Notes: generated by a model not told the origin, from the letters alone. A stretch of DNA of 28,133 nt from Microvirga sp. (GCA_022241475.1 JAKOMT010000010.1:64518-92650), one strand, 5' to 3'. Counted from the stretch's first letter, positions 6,688 through 15,486 are shown. Translations and numbers: made by a program.

Positions 6688-9600
6688 TCATTCCGCCGCC
6701 GCGCGCCGCGCCCGCCACTGCGCGAGAAGAGCCCGCAGCGCGGCGGGCTTGAGAGGTTTGTTGAGCAGGTGAATATCCTTCGCCGCCGCCTCCTCGCGCA
6801 CGCGCGGCGATCGGTCGGCGGTGAGCAGGATCGCCGGGGGATCGCCGCCGAGCTTCCAGCGCAAGGCCAGAATCGCGTCGATGCCGTTGCCCGAATCGAG
6901 GTGGTAATCGGCGATCAGCACCTCCGGCGGGCGCGGCGCCTTGCGCAGGACCTTGTGCGCTTCGGCGAGCGACGTCGCGGTGAGGACCTCGCAACCCCAG
7001 CCGCCGAGCAGGCCGCGCATGCCGGCGAGGATCGCGGCTTCGTTGTCGATCGCGAGCACGCGCAGACCGTCGAGCGGCGCGACGCGCTGGGGCGCCGGCG
7101 CCGGATCGGAGGCGATGGCGGGAATGGGAGTCGCGACCGGAAGTCGGACGCTGAAGCGCGATCCCCGGCCCGGCCGCGAGCGAAGTCCGATCGGATGATC
7201 GAGAACGCGCGCGATGCGCTCGACGATCGAGAGGCCGAGCCCGAGCCCCTGGGCGATCCGCGCACCCTGATCGAGGCGCTGGAATTCCTGAAAGACGATG
7301 CGCTGCTGGGTCTCCGGGATGCCCTGGCCGGTGTCGATCACCTCCAGCGACACCTCGCCGCCGCGCCGGCGCGCGCCGACCAGCACCCGTCCCTTGGGCG
7401 TGTATTTGATCGCGTTGGAGACTAGGTTCTGGAGCAGGCGCCGCAGGAGCTTGCGATCGGAGCGCACCGTGAGCGAACAGGGCGCGAAGGTCAGCTTCAA
7501 GCCCCTCTCCGCCGCCACCGGCTCGAACTCGAGCGCGAGCTGGCGCATCATCTCGTCGAGGCGGAAGATCGAAATCTGCGGCTTGAGCGCGCCGCTGTCG
7601 AGGCGGGAGATGTCGAGGAGCGCGGTGAGGATTTCCTCGACGGCGTCGAGCGAGGCGTTGACGTTTTCGGCGAGCTGGGTTTCGCCGCGCGTGCGGTCGC
7701 GCTCCAGAAGCGAGGTGGCGAAGAGACGGGCGGCGTTGAGCGGCTGCAGGATGTCGTGGCTCGCGGCCGCGAGGAACTGCGTCTTCGAGGCGTTGGCGGC
7801 GTCCGCCTCGCCCTTGGCGCGGATCAGGGCGTCGTTGAGGAGCGTCAACTCCTCCGTGCGTTCGCGCACGCGCCGTTCGAGCTCTTCGGCGACGCGGGCC
7901 CGCGCTTCTTCGGCGGCGACGGTCTCGGTCACGTCCGTGTAGGTCGTGACGAAGCCGCCGTCCGGCAGGGCGTTGGTGCGGATTTCAATGACGCGCATGC
8001 TCGGATAGAGCCGCAGGCGCACCGGCTCGCGCTCGTTCATGAAGCTCGCGAGGCGCGACGCCACCTGATCCTCCACAGGTCCCGGCCCGTAGGAGCCCCG
8101 CGCGGCGTTGAAGCGCACGATCTCGTCGAGCCCGATGCCGACGCGCACGAATTCCGGCGGCAATTCGTAGAGATCGACGAAGGCCTGGTTCCAGCACAGG
8201 ATGTGCAGGTCCGAATCGAGCACCGTGATGCCCTGCCGCGCGTGATCGAGCGCGTGCTGGAGCAGGTCGCGGTTGTACTGGATCGCCGCCGAGGCGTCGT
8301 CGAGGAGTTTCAGCGCGTCCTTGGTCGAGACGTTTCGGCGCTTGAGCACGAGCGACAGCGCCAGACGCGCCGAGGCGGCGCCGATGGCGGAGGCGAGCAG
8401 GTGCTCGGCGTAGCGCAGGAGGTGGATGTCCGCCGTCACCATCTTGGAGAGGGTCAGCCCCCGCATCCGCGCGAACCCCTCGAAGGAGCGCAGGGCGCGC
8501 TCCTCGCCGAGATAGCGCGCGACGGTGGCCTGCAATTCGGCGACGCTCACCGCCGCGCGGAAGAAGCGGAAGCTCGTCGAGGCCGGCTCCTCGGCGGCGC
8601 CGAGATAGGCGTCGGCCTGGAGCTTCTCCAGCGAGGTGCGTTCGCCTGCGAGAGAAACGCCGATATAGGCCGCGAGGTTGAGCCCGAGGCTCCAGAGCAC
8701 GCCGTGGGTGAGTTGCGGCAGGTCCACGCCGAACAGGGCGGTCGGGCGCAGCCAGTCGATTCCGGCGGGGCCGAAGACGATCAGTTCGGCGAGCGGGCGC
8801 GTCTCCCACGCGATCGAGGGCAGAAACAGCGTGTAGGCCCAGACGCCGAACCCGACGACAAGCCCCGCGCTGGCTCCGGCCGCCGTCCCGCCCCGCCAGA
8901 CTAGGCCGCCGAGGAAGGCGGGCGCGATCTGGGCGAGCGCGGCGAAGGAGAGAAGGCCGATGGCGGCGAGCGCCGCGTCGCCGGCCGCGCGGTAATAGAG
9001 ATAGCCGAGCATGATCACGAGCAGGATGGCGACCCGCCGGACGCCCAGGACCATGCCGCCGAGATCATGCGGCAGGCTTTTCGAAACTTCTCCCCGTTCG
9101 GCGTCCGCGCCGCGCCGGCGCAGCATCAACGGAATCACGAGGTGGTTCGAGATCATGATGGCGAGCGCCACCGACTCGACGATCACCATGGCGGTCGCCG
9201 CCGAAAGCCCCCCGAGAAACGCGAGGAGCGCGATATGCCCGGCGCCGTCGGCGAGCGGCAGGGCGAGCACCGTCATGTCCCGGTCGATCTCGCCGGGCGC
9301 GAAGGTGGCGAGACCCGCGAGCGCGAGAGGCGCGACGAAGATGTTGATGAGGATCAGGTAGAGCGGGAAGAGCCACGCCGCGCGCGCGACGTCGCTGAGC
9401 GAGCGATTTTCGACGACGCTGACGTGGAACTGGCGCGGCAGCATGAGGATCGCGCAGCCCGAGAGCGCCGTGATCGTCAGGAAGCTCGCGACGCTCGACG
9501 TGCGCCCGACGAGGTCGACCTCCTGCCCCCTCGCCGCGATGGCGGCCATGATGTCCGAAGGCCCCCCGAACATCCAGAACGTGACGTAGAAGCCGACGCA

Positions 9601-10233
9601 GAGAAAGGCCACCAGCTTGACGCCGGATTCGAGCGAGATCGCCAGGATGAGGCCGTTCTGGTGCTCGGTCGCGTCGGCGTGGCGCGTGCCGAACCCGATC
9701 GCGAAAATCGCGAGGACGACGGCGACCAGCAGCGCGATGTCGCCGAACGGAGCCGCCATCGCCGCGCCGAGCGTCTGGTCCGCGTCGGCTGCGAGGAAGA
9801 CGTTCAGCGACGAGGACACCGCCTTGAGCTGGAGCGCGATGTAAGGGACGGAGCCGACGACCGCGATCAGGCTGACGATCGCCGCGACGCGCTCGCTCTT
9901 ACCGTAGCGGGCGGCGACGAAATCGGCCACGGACGTGATGTTCTGCGCCCTTGCGATGCGCACAATGCGCTGGACGAGCTTGTATCCCAGTCCGACGACG
10001 AGGATCGGTCCCAGATAGACCGCGAGGAAGTCGAGCCCCGATCGCGTGGCGAGACCCACGGAGCCGAAGAACGTCCAGGAGGTGCAATAGATGGCTAGGC
10101 CGAGCGCGTAGACCGTGGAGCGCAGGCCGCCGTCGAGAATGCGCCGACCCCGCCGGTCCCCCCAGAAGGCGACCGCGAAGAGAAGGCAGAGATAGACGAG
10201 AGCCGTCAGGACGACGACCCAGCCGGCGATCAT
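6688..10233 (-). CDS. Hybrid sensor histidine kinase with transporter-like (SSS) input domain
   Basis: This is a 1181-residue fusion of the CbrA/CrbS type. Residues 1-530 contain about thirteen membrane segments of the sodium:solute symporter family, with a signature-like VADFVAARYG (102-111). Residues about 560-650 match the STAC linker that joins such transporters to kinases. A PAS_7-type domain follows (about 655-770), then a coiled coil and the dimerisation domain with SHDILQPLNAARLF, His826 being the phosphorylation site. The ATPase domain has Asn940, DTGQG (967-971) and GLGLGL (996-1001). The C-terminal receiver has Asp1063/Glu1065, phosphoacceptor Asp1109 and Lys1159. The family senses carbon sources such as acetate or amino acids; the ligand here is unknown. 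The ATG at 10233 has GAGAGG upstream; the open frame extending to 10374 is spurious and runs antisense through the autotransporter remnant. Confidence 0.9.
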   Translation of the reverse strand: MIAGWVVVLTALVYLCLLFAVAFWGDRRGRRILDGGLRSTVYALGLAIYCTSWTFFGSVGLATRSGLDFLAVYLGPILVVGLGYKLVQRIVRIARAQNITSVADFVAARYGKSERVAAIVSLIAVVGSVPYIALQLKAVSSSLNVFLAADADQTLGAAMAAPFGDIALLVAVVLAIFAIGFGTRHADATEHQNGLILAISLESGVKLVAFLCVGFYVTFWMFGGPSDIMAAIAARGQEVDLVGRTSSVASFLTITALSGCAILMLPRQFHVSVVENRSLSDVARAAWLFPLYLILINIFVAPLALAGLATFAPGEIDRDMTVLALPLADGAGHIALLAFLGGLSAATAMVIVESVALAIMISNHLVIPLMLRRRGADAERGEVSKSLPHDLGGMVLGVRRVAILLVIMLGYLYYRAAGDAALAAIGLLSFAALAQIAPAFLGGLVWRGGTAAGASAGLVVGFGVWAYTLFLPSIAWETRPLAELIVFGPAGIDWLRPTALFGVDLPQLTHGVLWSLGLNLAAYIGVSLAGERTSLEKLQADAYLGAAEEPASTSFRFFRAAVSVAELQATVARYLGEERALRSFEGFARMRGLTLSKMVTADIHLLRYAEHLLASAIGAASARLALSLVLKRRNVSTKDALKLLDDASAAIQYNRDLLQHALDHARQGITVLDSDLHILCWNQAFVDLYELPPEFVRVGIGLDEIVRFNAARGSYGPGPVEDQVASRLASFMNEREPVRLRLYPSMRVIEIRTNALPDGGFVTTYTDVTETVAAEEARARVAEELERRVRERTEELTLLNDALIRAKGEADAANASKTQFLAAASHDILQPLNAARLFATSLLERDRTRGETQLAENVNASLDAVEEILTALLDISRLDSGALKPQISIFRLDEMMRQLALEFEPVAAERGLKLTFAPCSLTVRSDRKLLRRLLQNLVSNAIKYTPKGRVLVGARRRGGEVSLEVIDTGQGIPETQQRIVFQEFQRLDQGARIAQGLGLGLSIVERIARVLDHPIGLRSRPGRGSRFSVRLPVATPIPAIASDPAPAPQRVAPLDGLRVLAIDNEAAILAGMRGLLGGWGCEVLTATSLAEAHKVLRKAPRPPEVLIADYHLDSGNGIDAILALRWKLGGDPPAILLTADRSPRVREEAAAKDIHLLNKPLKPAALRALLAQWRARRAAAE

Positions 10234-10318
10234 GACTCGGCGACCTCTCGCATCCGGCGACGCCGGGCATCGCGAAAAGATAGAGTAAAACGCGGGCGAT
10301 TGAGAAGCGCTATCAGGA

Positions 10319-10444
10319 ATCGTCGAGGCCGGCATCGACCTCGCCATCGCGCCCGGCGCCACGCTCGGCTTCACCTACGACGGCCAGTACGGACGCCGCG
10401 GCTCCGAGCACGGCGTCAACGCACAGCTGCGCGTATCCGTCTGA
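10319..10444 (+). pseudogene. Remnant of an autotransporter 3' end (last 41 codons)
   Basis: Bases 10319-10438 are identical to 13199-13318, the end of the intact autotransporter gene 2880 bp downstream. The reading frame is kept and ends in a stop codon. It encodes the last three or so strands of the beta-barrel (IVEAGIDLAIAP to LRVSV). The only coding difference is the final residue, Val here and Phe in the intact gene. Similarity fades after the stop through the following hairpin and is absent upstream of 10319. There is no start codon or ribosome site, so it should not be expressed. It is most simply the scar of a lost tandem copy or a partial duplication. Confidence 0.85.
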
Positions 10445-10451
10445 CGAGCGG

Positions 10452-10481
10452 GCGGCGCTGCGGCGCCGCGTCAGTATTTTT
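10452..10481 (+). terminator. Terminator-like hairpin after the autotransporter remnant
   Basis: GCGGCGC and GCGCCGC pair around the loop TGCG (10452-10469), followed at 10475-10481 by TATTTTT. It corresponds in position to the hairpin after the intact autotransporter stop, so it was probably copied with the remnant. Confidence 0.5.
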
Positions 10482-10705
10482 CTCGGATCGTTCAGCAAAA
10501 CGGAGCCGCGTAGCACTAGAGACGCAGGGCTCGGACGGTATCGGAGCGCGGCGGGATTGGCGCACGGCGGGTTGGCGGCTTTTCCCATGAACCGGGGCGG
10601 AATGGGAATTCACGACGGGCGGCTGTATGTTTAGGGTCGATTACGAACCAAGCTGCACGAGTCACATCCCGCTCAACTCACATTCTTCACCGAAAGTCCG
10701 TCATC

Positions 10706-13324
10706 ATGATCGACGCATCGCGCCGCCGTCACGCCCGGGCGCTTCTCGCCGCCGCCCTGCTCGGCTCGACGAGCAGCCTCACGCTGTCGCAGACGGCCCT
10801 CGCCCAGATGGTCGCAGACGGAACCGGCAACTTCACCACCAGCGGAACTTTCGCTCCGACGCCTCCCTACTCGGCGAACGGCGGCTCGGATACGACCCCG
10901 ACGATAACGATCGGCTCGACGACGAACCTCACCTACAGCGACGGCAGCACACTTTTCCAGATCAACGCTAACAACTACACCGTTTCTATCGAAGCGGGCG
11001 CGAAGATCATCAATACAGGCCTTGGATCGATTTTCAATTCGACAGTCGGCGGAAGTGGAACAAGGTATGATATTGCCGGAGAAATTCAGGGCAGCAGGGA
11101 CATCGTGTCCGTTGCGTCCGCAGGCTCTCCGCGTTGGTACATCACGCTCAATGGAACGCTGCGGAACACGACAGCGAATTTTCCGATTCTTCGCGGAGAG
11201 GGTGGCGCAGACACACTGTTGATGAACGCGGGCTCGCTGATCCAGACGAATGGCGGAGGCGTCGATTTCCGGGGCGGAAACGACCAGCTGATCTACAACG
11301 GCGGCGCGTTCTCGGGCGTGAATTCCATTTCGTTCGGAGAGGGCGACGACCTGCTCGCGTTGAACGCTTCGCTCACCTCGTCTCCCCTCATGCGCGGCGG
11401 CTCCGGCATGGACACAGTTCGCCTCGCGGTCAGCGGCTCCTTCGCGCTGGACGCGCTCGACGGCGACTGGGAGAGGATCTACATGCGAGGCGCGAGCTGG
11501 ACGCTGACGGGCAAGACTGCGAGTACGTTCACGAGCGGCGTCGAACTCGAATCCGGCGTCCTCACGTTCGACGTCACCGACGACGCGACCATCGCCGGCG
11601 CGATCAGCGGCTCGGCGGAACTGACCAAGACCGGCGCGGCGGCGCTCACCCTGTCGGGCGCGAACACCTATTCCGGAACGTTCACCATCGACGCCGGCAA
11701 GGTGTTCATGACGGGCGCCGCGAGTGGCGTGACGGGCCAGACCAATGTCAGGAACAGCGGCGAGCTGATCGTCTCCAGCCATCTCGGCGGCTCGATCGAC
11801 GTCGCGGGCGGCGGGCGGCTGAGCGGCGTGGGCACGCTCGGGCGCACGACCATCTCGGGCGGGGGCTTCGTCGCGCCCGGAGCATCGATCGGGACCCTGA
11901 CCGTGGACGGCGACTTCACGATGAAGCCCGGCTCGGTCTACGAGGTCGAAGTGGATCCGGTGGGCTCCGCGAGCGACCTCATCACGGTCAACGGCTCCGC
12001 TTACCTCGCCGGAACCGTTCGGCATGTCGGTCTGCCCGGCGAATATCGTGCGGGCTCGGAATACACGATCCTCACCGCGACCGGCGGATTCCACGGCACC
12101 CGTTTCGACGACGTCGCCTCCGCCTACGCCTTTCTGGATCCCCGGCTGAGCTACACGCCCCACGACGTCAGGCTGAGCCTCGAGCGCAATGAGACGACCT
12201 TCCCCAGCGTCGGCCAGACCTCGAACCAGAAGGGCGCCGGCGGCGCGCTCGAAAGCCTCGGCGCGGGCAACGCCCTGTATGATTCCTTCGTCACCCTGAA
12301 CGCCCCCCAGGCGCGCGGCGCGCTTGACCAGCTCTCCGGCGACGTCCACGCATCGGGGGCCGCAACATTCTTCGGCTCCGCCGGTCAGGTGCAGGGCGTG
12401 GTCGGCCAACGCAGCCAGGGCGCGTTCCAGAGCGCCGGCGGTCCCCCGCAGGACTCCTACGCCTCCTTCGGCTCCTACGCCGAGCGCGGCGTCGCGCCGG
12501 GCGCAACCAGCTGGGGCCGCGTCTTCGGGTCGTGGGGACGGGCTGACGGTGACGGCAACGCGGCGGCGATCCGTCGCGAGGAATCCGGCTTCCTCGTCGG
12601 GGCCGACGCCGTCATCGGCGGAACCGGCCATCTCGGCGCCTATGCGGGCTACGGCCGCTCGCGCTTCAACGCCCCCTCCCGCGCCTCGTCGGGATCGAGC
12701 GACAACTACCATGTCGGCGTCTATGGCGGCGTCGAGCACGGGGCGCTACGCCTCAGCGGCGGAGCGGGGTATTCCTGGCACGAGGTCGAGACCACCCGCC
12801 GCGTCGCCTTTCCGGGCTTCGCCAACGAACTGAAGGCGTCCTACGACGCCCACACGATGCAGGTCTTCGGCGAGGCGGGCTACCGCATGAGCTTCGGCGC
12901 GGTCTCCCTCGAGCCCTTCGTCGGCCTCGCCCATGTCCACGTCAGCACCGGCGCCTTCACCGAGCGCGGCGGAGCGGCGGCGTTGCGCGGGGCGGCCGGC
13001 GACGCCTCGACCACCTTCTCGACGCTCGGCCTGCGCGCCTTCGCCCAGTTCGACCTCGGCGGGATGGAGGCGACCATACGCGGCATGGCCGGCTGGCGTC
13101 ACGCCTTCGGCGACCTGCGCGACACGACGCGCCTCAGCTTCGCCTCCGGCGGATCGAGCTTCGTCGCCACCGGCGCGCCGCGATCGCGCGAGGCCGCGAT
13201 CGTCGAGGCCGGCATCGACCTCGCCATCGCGCCCGGCGCCACGCTCGGCTTCACCTACGACGGCCAGTACGGACGCCGCGGCTCCGAGCACGGCGTCAAC
13301 GCACAGCTGCGCGTATCCTTCTGA
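10706..13324 (+). CDS. Type Va autotransporter with C-terminal beta-barrel
   Basis: This 872-residue surface protein has a signal peptide (basic RRRHAR, hydrophobic ALLAAALLG, cleavage after TALA at residue 33). The passenger is repetitive and rich in Gly, Ser and Thr. It includes a typical autotransporter-associated repeat, LTKTGAAALTLSGANTYSG (306-324), and a stretch of degenerate Gly-Asp motifs (about 163-240). A linker leads to the outer-membrane barrel (about residue 600 to the end), which closes with alternating hydrophobic residues and terminal Phe, the BAM recognition signal. The passenger has no recognisable catalytic triad, so adhesion or biofilm formation is only inferred. The ribosome site is weak. 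A 120-bp copy of its 3' end precedes it; downstream lie two hairpins, then rplQ on the other strand. Confidence 0.9.
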   Translation: MIDASRRRHARALLAAALLGSTSSLTLSQTALAQMVADGTGNFTTSGTFAPTPPYSANGGSDTTPTITIGSTTNLTYSDGSTLFQINANNYTVSIEAGAKIINTGLGSIFNSTVGGSGTRYDIAGEIQGSRDIVSVASAGSPRWYITLNGTLRNTTANFPILRGEGGADTLLMNAGSLIQTNGGGVDFRGGNDQLIYNGGAFSGVNSISFGEGDDLLALNASLTSSPLMRGGSGMDTVRLAVSGSFALDALDGDWERIYMRGASWTLTGKTASTFTSGVELESGVLTFDVTDDATIAGAISGSAELTKTGAAALTLSGANTYSGTFTIDAGKVFMTGAASGVTGQTNVRNSGELIVSSHLGGSIDVAGGGRLSGVGTLGRTTISGGGFVAPGASIGTLTVDGDFTMKPGSVYEVEVDPVGSASDLITVNGSAYLAGTVRHVGLPGEYRAGSEYTILTATGGFHGTRFDDVASAYAFLDPRLSYTPHDVRLSLERNETTFPSVGQTSNQKGAGGALESLGAGNALYDSFVTLNAPQARGALDQLSGDVHASGAATFFGSAGQVQGVVGQRSQGAFQSAGGPPQDSYASFGSYAERGVAPGATSWGRVFGSWGRADGDGNAAAIRREESGFLVGADAVIGGTGHLGAYAGYGRSRFNAPSRASSGSSDNYHVGVYGGVEHGALRLSGGAGYSWHEVETTRRVAFPGFANELKASYDAHTMQVFGEAGYRMSFGAVSLEPFVGLAHVHVSTGAFTERGGAAALRGAAGDASTTFSTLGLRAFAQFDLGGMEATIRGMAGWRHAFGDLRDTTRLSFASGGSSFVATGAPRSREAAIVEAGIDLAIAPGATLGFTYDGQYGRRGSEHGVNAQLRVSF
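13199..13318 (+). repeat. Downstream copy of the 120-bp direct repeat
   Basis: Every base matches 10319-10438 in the same orientation. The two copies bracket the autotransporter, so recombination between them would remove or multiply a 2880-bp unit containing the whole gene and its leader. Confidence 0.9.
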
Positions 13325-13330
13325 CGAGGC

Positions 13331-13350
13331 GGCGGCGCTACGGCGCCGCC
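13331..13350 (+). terminator. Hairpin directly after the autotransporter stop
   Basis: GGCGGCGC and GCGCCGCC form a perfect 8-bp stem with the loop TACG, 6 nt after the stop codon. No long T-run follows, so it is more likely a 3'-end stabilising structure that works together with the stronger terminator just downstream. Confidence 0.45.
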
Positions 13351-13382
13351 TTCGTCCTCGTCGGCGTCATCATCAAAACGGA

Positions 13383-13414
13383 AAAAGGGCGGCCCCTCGC
13401 GGAGCCGCCCTTTT
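13383..13414. terminator. Bidirectional intrinsic terminator between autotransporter and rplQ
   Basis: AAAAGGGCGGC (13383-13393) and GCCGCCCTTTT (13404-13414) form a perfect 11-bp stem with a 10-nt loop. There is an A-run on one side and a T-run on the other. It lies between two convergent genes and can end transcription of both, including the alpha operon. Confidence 0.85.
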
Positions 13415-13442
13415 CTGTTGTAATTCGCTGGAGCGAAGTCGC

Positions 13443-13859
13443 TCAGGCCGCCTCTTCGGTGTCGACCTCGACCGGACCCGAATCCTGACCCCGCGCCTCG
13501 GGATCGCGATCGACGAACTCGAACACGGCCATCGGGGCGTCGTCGCCGTAGCGAAAGCCCGCCTTGAGAACGCGCGTGTATCCGCCCGGACGGTCCGCGT
13601 AGCGCTTGCCGAGGACGTCGAACAGCTTGCGCACGATCGTCTCGTCCTGGAGGACGGCGATCGCTTGGCGACGAGCGTGCAGGTCGCCGCGCTTGGCGAG
13701 CGTCACGAGCTTCTCGACGACGGGACGCAGGTCCTTCGCCTTCGGCAGCGTGGTGACGATCTGCTCGTGCTTGATCAGGGCGACGGACATGTTCATGAAC
13801 ATCGCCTTGCGATGCTCGGGGCTGCGGTTGAAACGACGGCCGCGAAATCCGTGACGCAT
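13443..13859 (-). CDS. rplQ: 50S ribosomal protein L17
   Basis: L17 is a large-subunit protein near the exit tunnel. The 138 residues begin [20 protein letters not shown], the conserved family start. The core ends around residue 118 (AVFEFVDRD), followed by an acidic tail of about 20 residues (EARGQDSG to DTEEAA), a common variable part in alphaproteobacteria. It is the last gene of the alpha operon, 120 bp after rpoA, and is followed by the bidirectional terminator. Confidence 0.97.
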   Translation of the reverse strand: MRHGFRGRRFNRSPEHRKAMFMNMSVALIKHEQIVTTLPKAKDLRPVVEKLVTLAKRGDLHARRQAIAVLQDETIVRKLFDVLGKRYADRPGGYTRVLKAGFRYGDDAPMAVFEFVDRDPEARGQDSGPVEVDTEEAA

Positions 13860-13919
13860 TGTGGCTCTCCATCAATCAGCGGCCGCCGTGCCAAGGTACG
13901 GCCGTCCAAACTCTGGCCC

Positions 13920-13970
13920 CGGGGCGTCGCCCCGAACAGGCCGGCGGTCACGCCCCGCGCGATGCGCGGG
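13920..13970 (-). promoter_or_regulatory. Two perfect hairpins in the rpoA-rplQ gap
   Basis: CCCGCGC/GCGCGGG (13954-13970, loop of 3) and CGGGGC/GCCCCG (13920-13934, loop of 3) stand one after the other just downstream of the rpoA stop. Neither has a U-tract. They may protect or process the mRNA, or slow read-through into rplQ. Confidence 0.4.
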
Positions 13971-13979
13971 ACGCGTGTC

Positions 13980-14996
13980 TCAGTAGTGCTCTTCGAAGCG
14001 CTTGGCGAGGTCTTCGATGTTCTCCGGCGGCCAGCCGGGCACTTCCATGCCCAGATGCAGGCCCATGCCGGCGAGCACTTCCTTGATCTCGTTGAGCGAC
14101 TTGCGGCCGAAATTCGGCGTGCGCAGCATCTCGGCTTCCGACTTCTGGATCAGGTCGCCGATATAAACGATGTTGTCGTTCTTCAGGCAGTTCGCAGAGC
14201 GGACCGACAGCTCCAGCTCGTCGACCTTCTTGAGAAGCGCCGGCGGGAAGGGAAGCTGCGGCGAAGAGGCGGCGGCCTCCTCCTTGCGGGGCTCTTCGAA
14301 GTTCACGAAGATCGCGAGCTGGTCCTGGATGATGCGCGCGGCGTAGGCGAGCGCGTCTTCCGGCGTGACCGCGCCGTTCGTCTCGATCGTCATGGTCAGC
14401 TTGTCGTAATCGAGAATCTGGCCCTCACGGGTGTTCTCGACACGATAGGAGACCTTGCGCACCGGGCTGTAGAGCGCGTCGACCGGGATGAGGCCGATCG
14501 GCGCGTCCTCGGGACGGTTGCGGTCAGCGGGGACGTAGCCCTTGCCGGTCTGCACCGTGAACTCCATGCGGATCTCGGCGCCCTCGTCGAGGGTGCAGAG
14601 CACGAGCTCGGGGTTGAGGATCTCGACGTCGCCGACGGTGTTGATGTCGCCGGCGGTGACGATGCCGGGACCGGTCTTGCGCAGGGTCATGCGCTTGGGA
14701 CCGTCGCCCTCCATGCGGATGGCGACCGTCTTGATGTTCAGGACGATGTCAGTCACGTCCTCGCGGACGCCCGGGATCGACGAGAATTCGTGCAGCACGC
14801 CGTCGATCTGCACGGCGCTCACGGCCGCGCCCTGAAGCGACGACAGAAGCACGCGACGCAGAGCGTTGCCGAAGGTGGTTCCGAAGCCGCGCTCGAGCGG
14901 CTCGGCGACGACGGTGGCGATGCGCTTGGGATCAGGGCCGGGGCTCACCTCGAGCTTGTTCGGCTTGATCAGTTCTTGCCAGTTCTTTTGAATCAC
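13980..14996 (-). CDS. rpoA: DNA-directed RNA polymerase alpha subunit
   Basis: RpoA assembles the core RNA polymerase and contacts promoter UP elements and activators. The N-terminal assembly domain starts [16 protein letters not shown] and contains the beta-contacting segment [14 protein letters not shown]. The C-terminal DNA-binding domain includes [11 protein letters not shown] and [15 protein letters not shown] chose the GTG at 14996, giving 338 residues, because GGAGAGG lies 7 nt upstream and homologues begin MIQKNW. A GTG two codons earlier at 15002 is too close to that site. The C-terminus [23 protein letters not shown] type ending is usual in this class. In E. coli rpsD precedes rpoA; here rpsK does. 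Confidence 0.97.
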   Translation of the reverse strand: MIQKNWQELIKPNKLEVSPGPDPKRIATVVAEPLERGFGTTFGNALRRVLLSSLQGAAVSAVQIDGVLHEFSSIPGVREDVTDIVLNIKTVAIRMEGDGPKRMTLRKTGPGIVTAGDINTVGDVEILNPELVLCTLDEGAEIRMEFTVQTGKGYVPADRNRPEDAPIGLIPVDALYSPVRKVSYRVENTREGQILDYDKLTMTIETNGAVTPEDALAYAARIIQDQLAIFVNFEEPRKEEAAASSPQLPFPPALLKKVDELELSVRSANCLKNDNIVYIGDLIQKSEAEMLRTPNFGRKSLNEIKEVLAGMGLHLGMEVPGWPPENIEDLAKRFEEHY

Positions 14997-15023
14997 GACC
15001 ACACCTCTCCAGAGACGGGTTTG

Positions 15024-15051
15024 GGGGAGGCGCGCAGAGCGCGCGCTCCCC
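15024..15051 (-). promoter_or_regulatory. Hairpin in the rpsK-rpoA gap
   Basis: GGGGAG and CTCCCC pair at the base, and the GCGCGC-rich interior can continue the stem around AGAG. It lies in the 100-bp gap where rpsD sits in E. coli. It has no U-tract, so attenuation, processing or mRNA protection are all possible. Confidence 0.35.
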
Positions 15052-15096
15052 GAACGTCGATCGCGCCGCCCGGACGGGCGACGCGGGACGGTGGAA

Positions 15097-15486
15097 TCAG
15101 ACGCGGCGACGCTTGCGCGGGCGGCAGCCGTTATGGGCGATCGGCGTCACGTCGCGGATCGAAGTCACGGTGAAGCCGGCGGCCTGCAGAGCGCGCAGCG
15201 CCGATTCACGCCCCGAACCCGGACCGGACACCTCGACTTCGAGCGTGCGCATGCCGTGTTCGGCCGCCTTGCGGGCGGCGTCCTCGGCGGCGACCTGCGC
15301 GGCGTAGGGGGTCGACTTGCGCGAGCCCTTGAAGCCCATCGTGCCGGCGGACGACCAGGAGATGGTGTTGCCCTGAGCGTCGGTGATCGTGATCATCGTG
15401 TTGTTGAACGAGGCGTTCACGTGCGCGACGCCCGAAACGATGTTCTTGCGTTCGCGACGGCGGACGCGGGTGCTGTCTTTGGCCAT
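15097..15486 (-). CDS. rpsK: 30S ribosomal protein S11
   Basis: S11 sits on the platform of the small subunit near the mRNA exit. The 129 residues include the conserved stretches [18 protein letters not shown] and [13 protein letters not shown], and end in the basic [11 protein letters not shown] that contacts 16S rRNA. The length is standard. It follows rpsM after 75 bp that contain a terminator-like hairpin, and is followed by rpoA after 100 bp. Confidence 0.98.
   Translation of the reverse strand: MAKDSTRVRRRERKNIVSGVAHVNASFNNTMITITDAQGNTISWSSAGTMGFKGSRKSTPYAAQVAAEDAARKAAEHGMRTLEVEVSGPGSGRESALRALQAAGFTVTSIRDVTPIAHNGCRPRKRRRV

Larger units (their letters stand above)
10234..10705. other. 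Intergenic region between the SSS kinase and the autotransporter
   Basis: This is the longest stretch of the window without an intact gene. From left to right it holds an AT-richer segment (10272-10290) that may contain the kinase promoter on the - strand. Next come an autotransporter 3'-end remnant (10319-10444) and a hairpin with a T-run (10452-10481). The last part is about 220 bp of leader before the autotransporter, in which I see no convincing promoter hexamers. No RNA gene or mobile element is visible. Confidence 0.6.

Noticed and set aside
9067..10098. 343-codon + strand open frame rich in Arg, Asp and Glu
   Set aside because: Antisense to the membrane part of the SSS kinase; no recognisable domain.
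10234..10374. N-terminal extension of the SSS kinase by 47 residues
   Set aside because: No ribosome site, no membrane or signal features, and it would be encoded antisense to the autotransporter remnant. The ATG at 10233 fits the family.
10673..12739. 688-codon - strand open frame opposite the autotransporter
   Set aside because: No family features, a composition typical of antisense frames, and the + strand encodes a complete autotransporter with signal peptide and barrel.
15003..15096. Searched for rpsD or rpmJ in the gaps of the alpha and spc operons
   Set aside because: No frame encodes S4 or L36 here; their absence from this cluster is normal in alphaproteobacteria.
12933..15173. 746-codon + strand open frame spanning the end of the autotransporter, rplQ and rpoA
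   Set aside because: It crosses a strong terminator and three certain genes; it is a chance frame.
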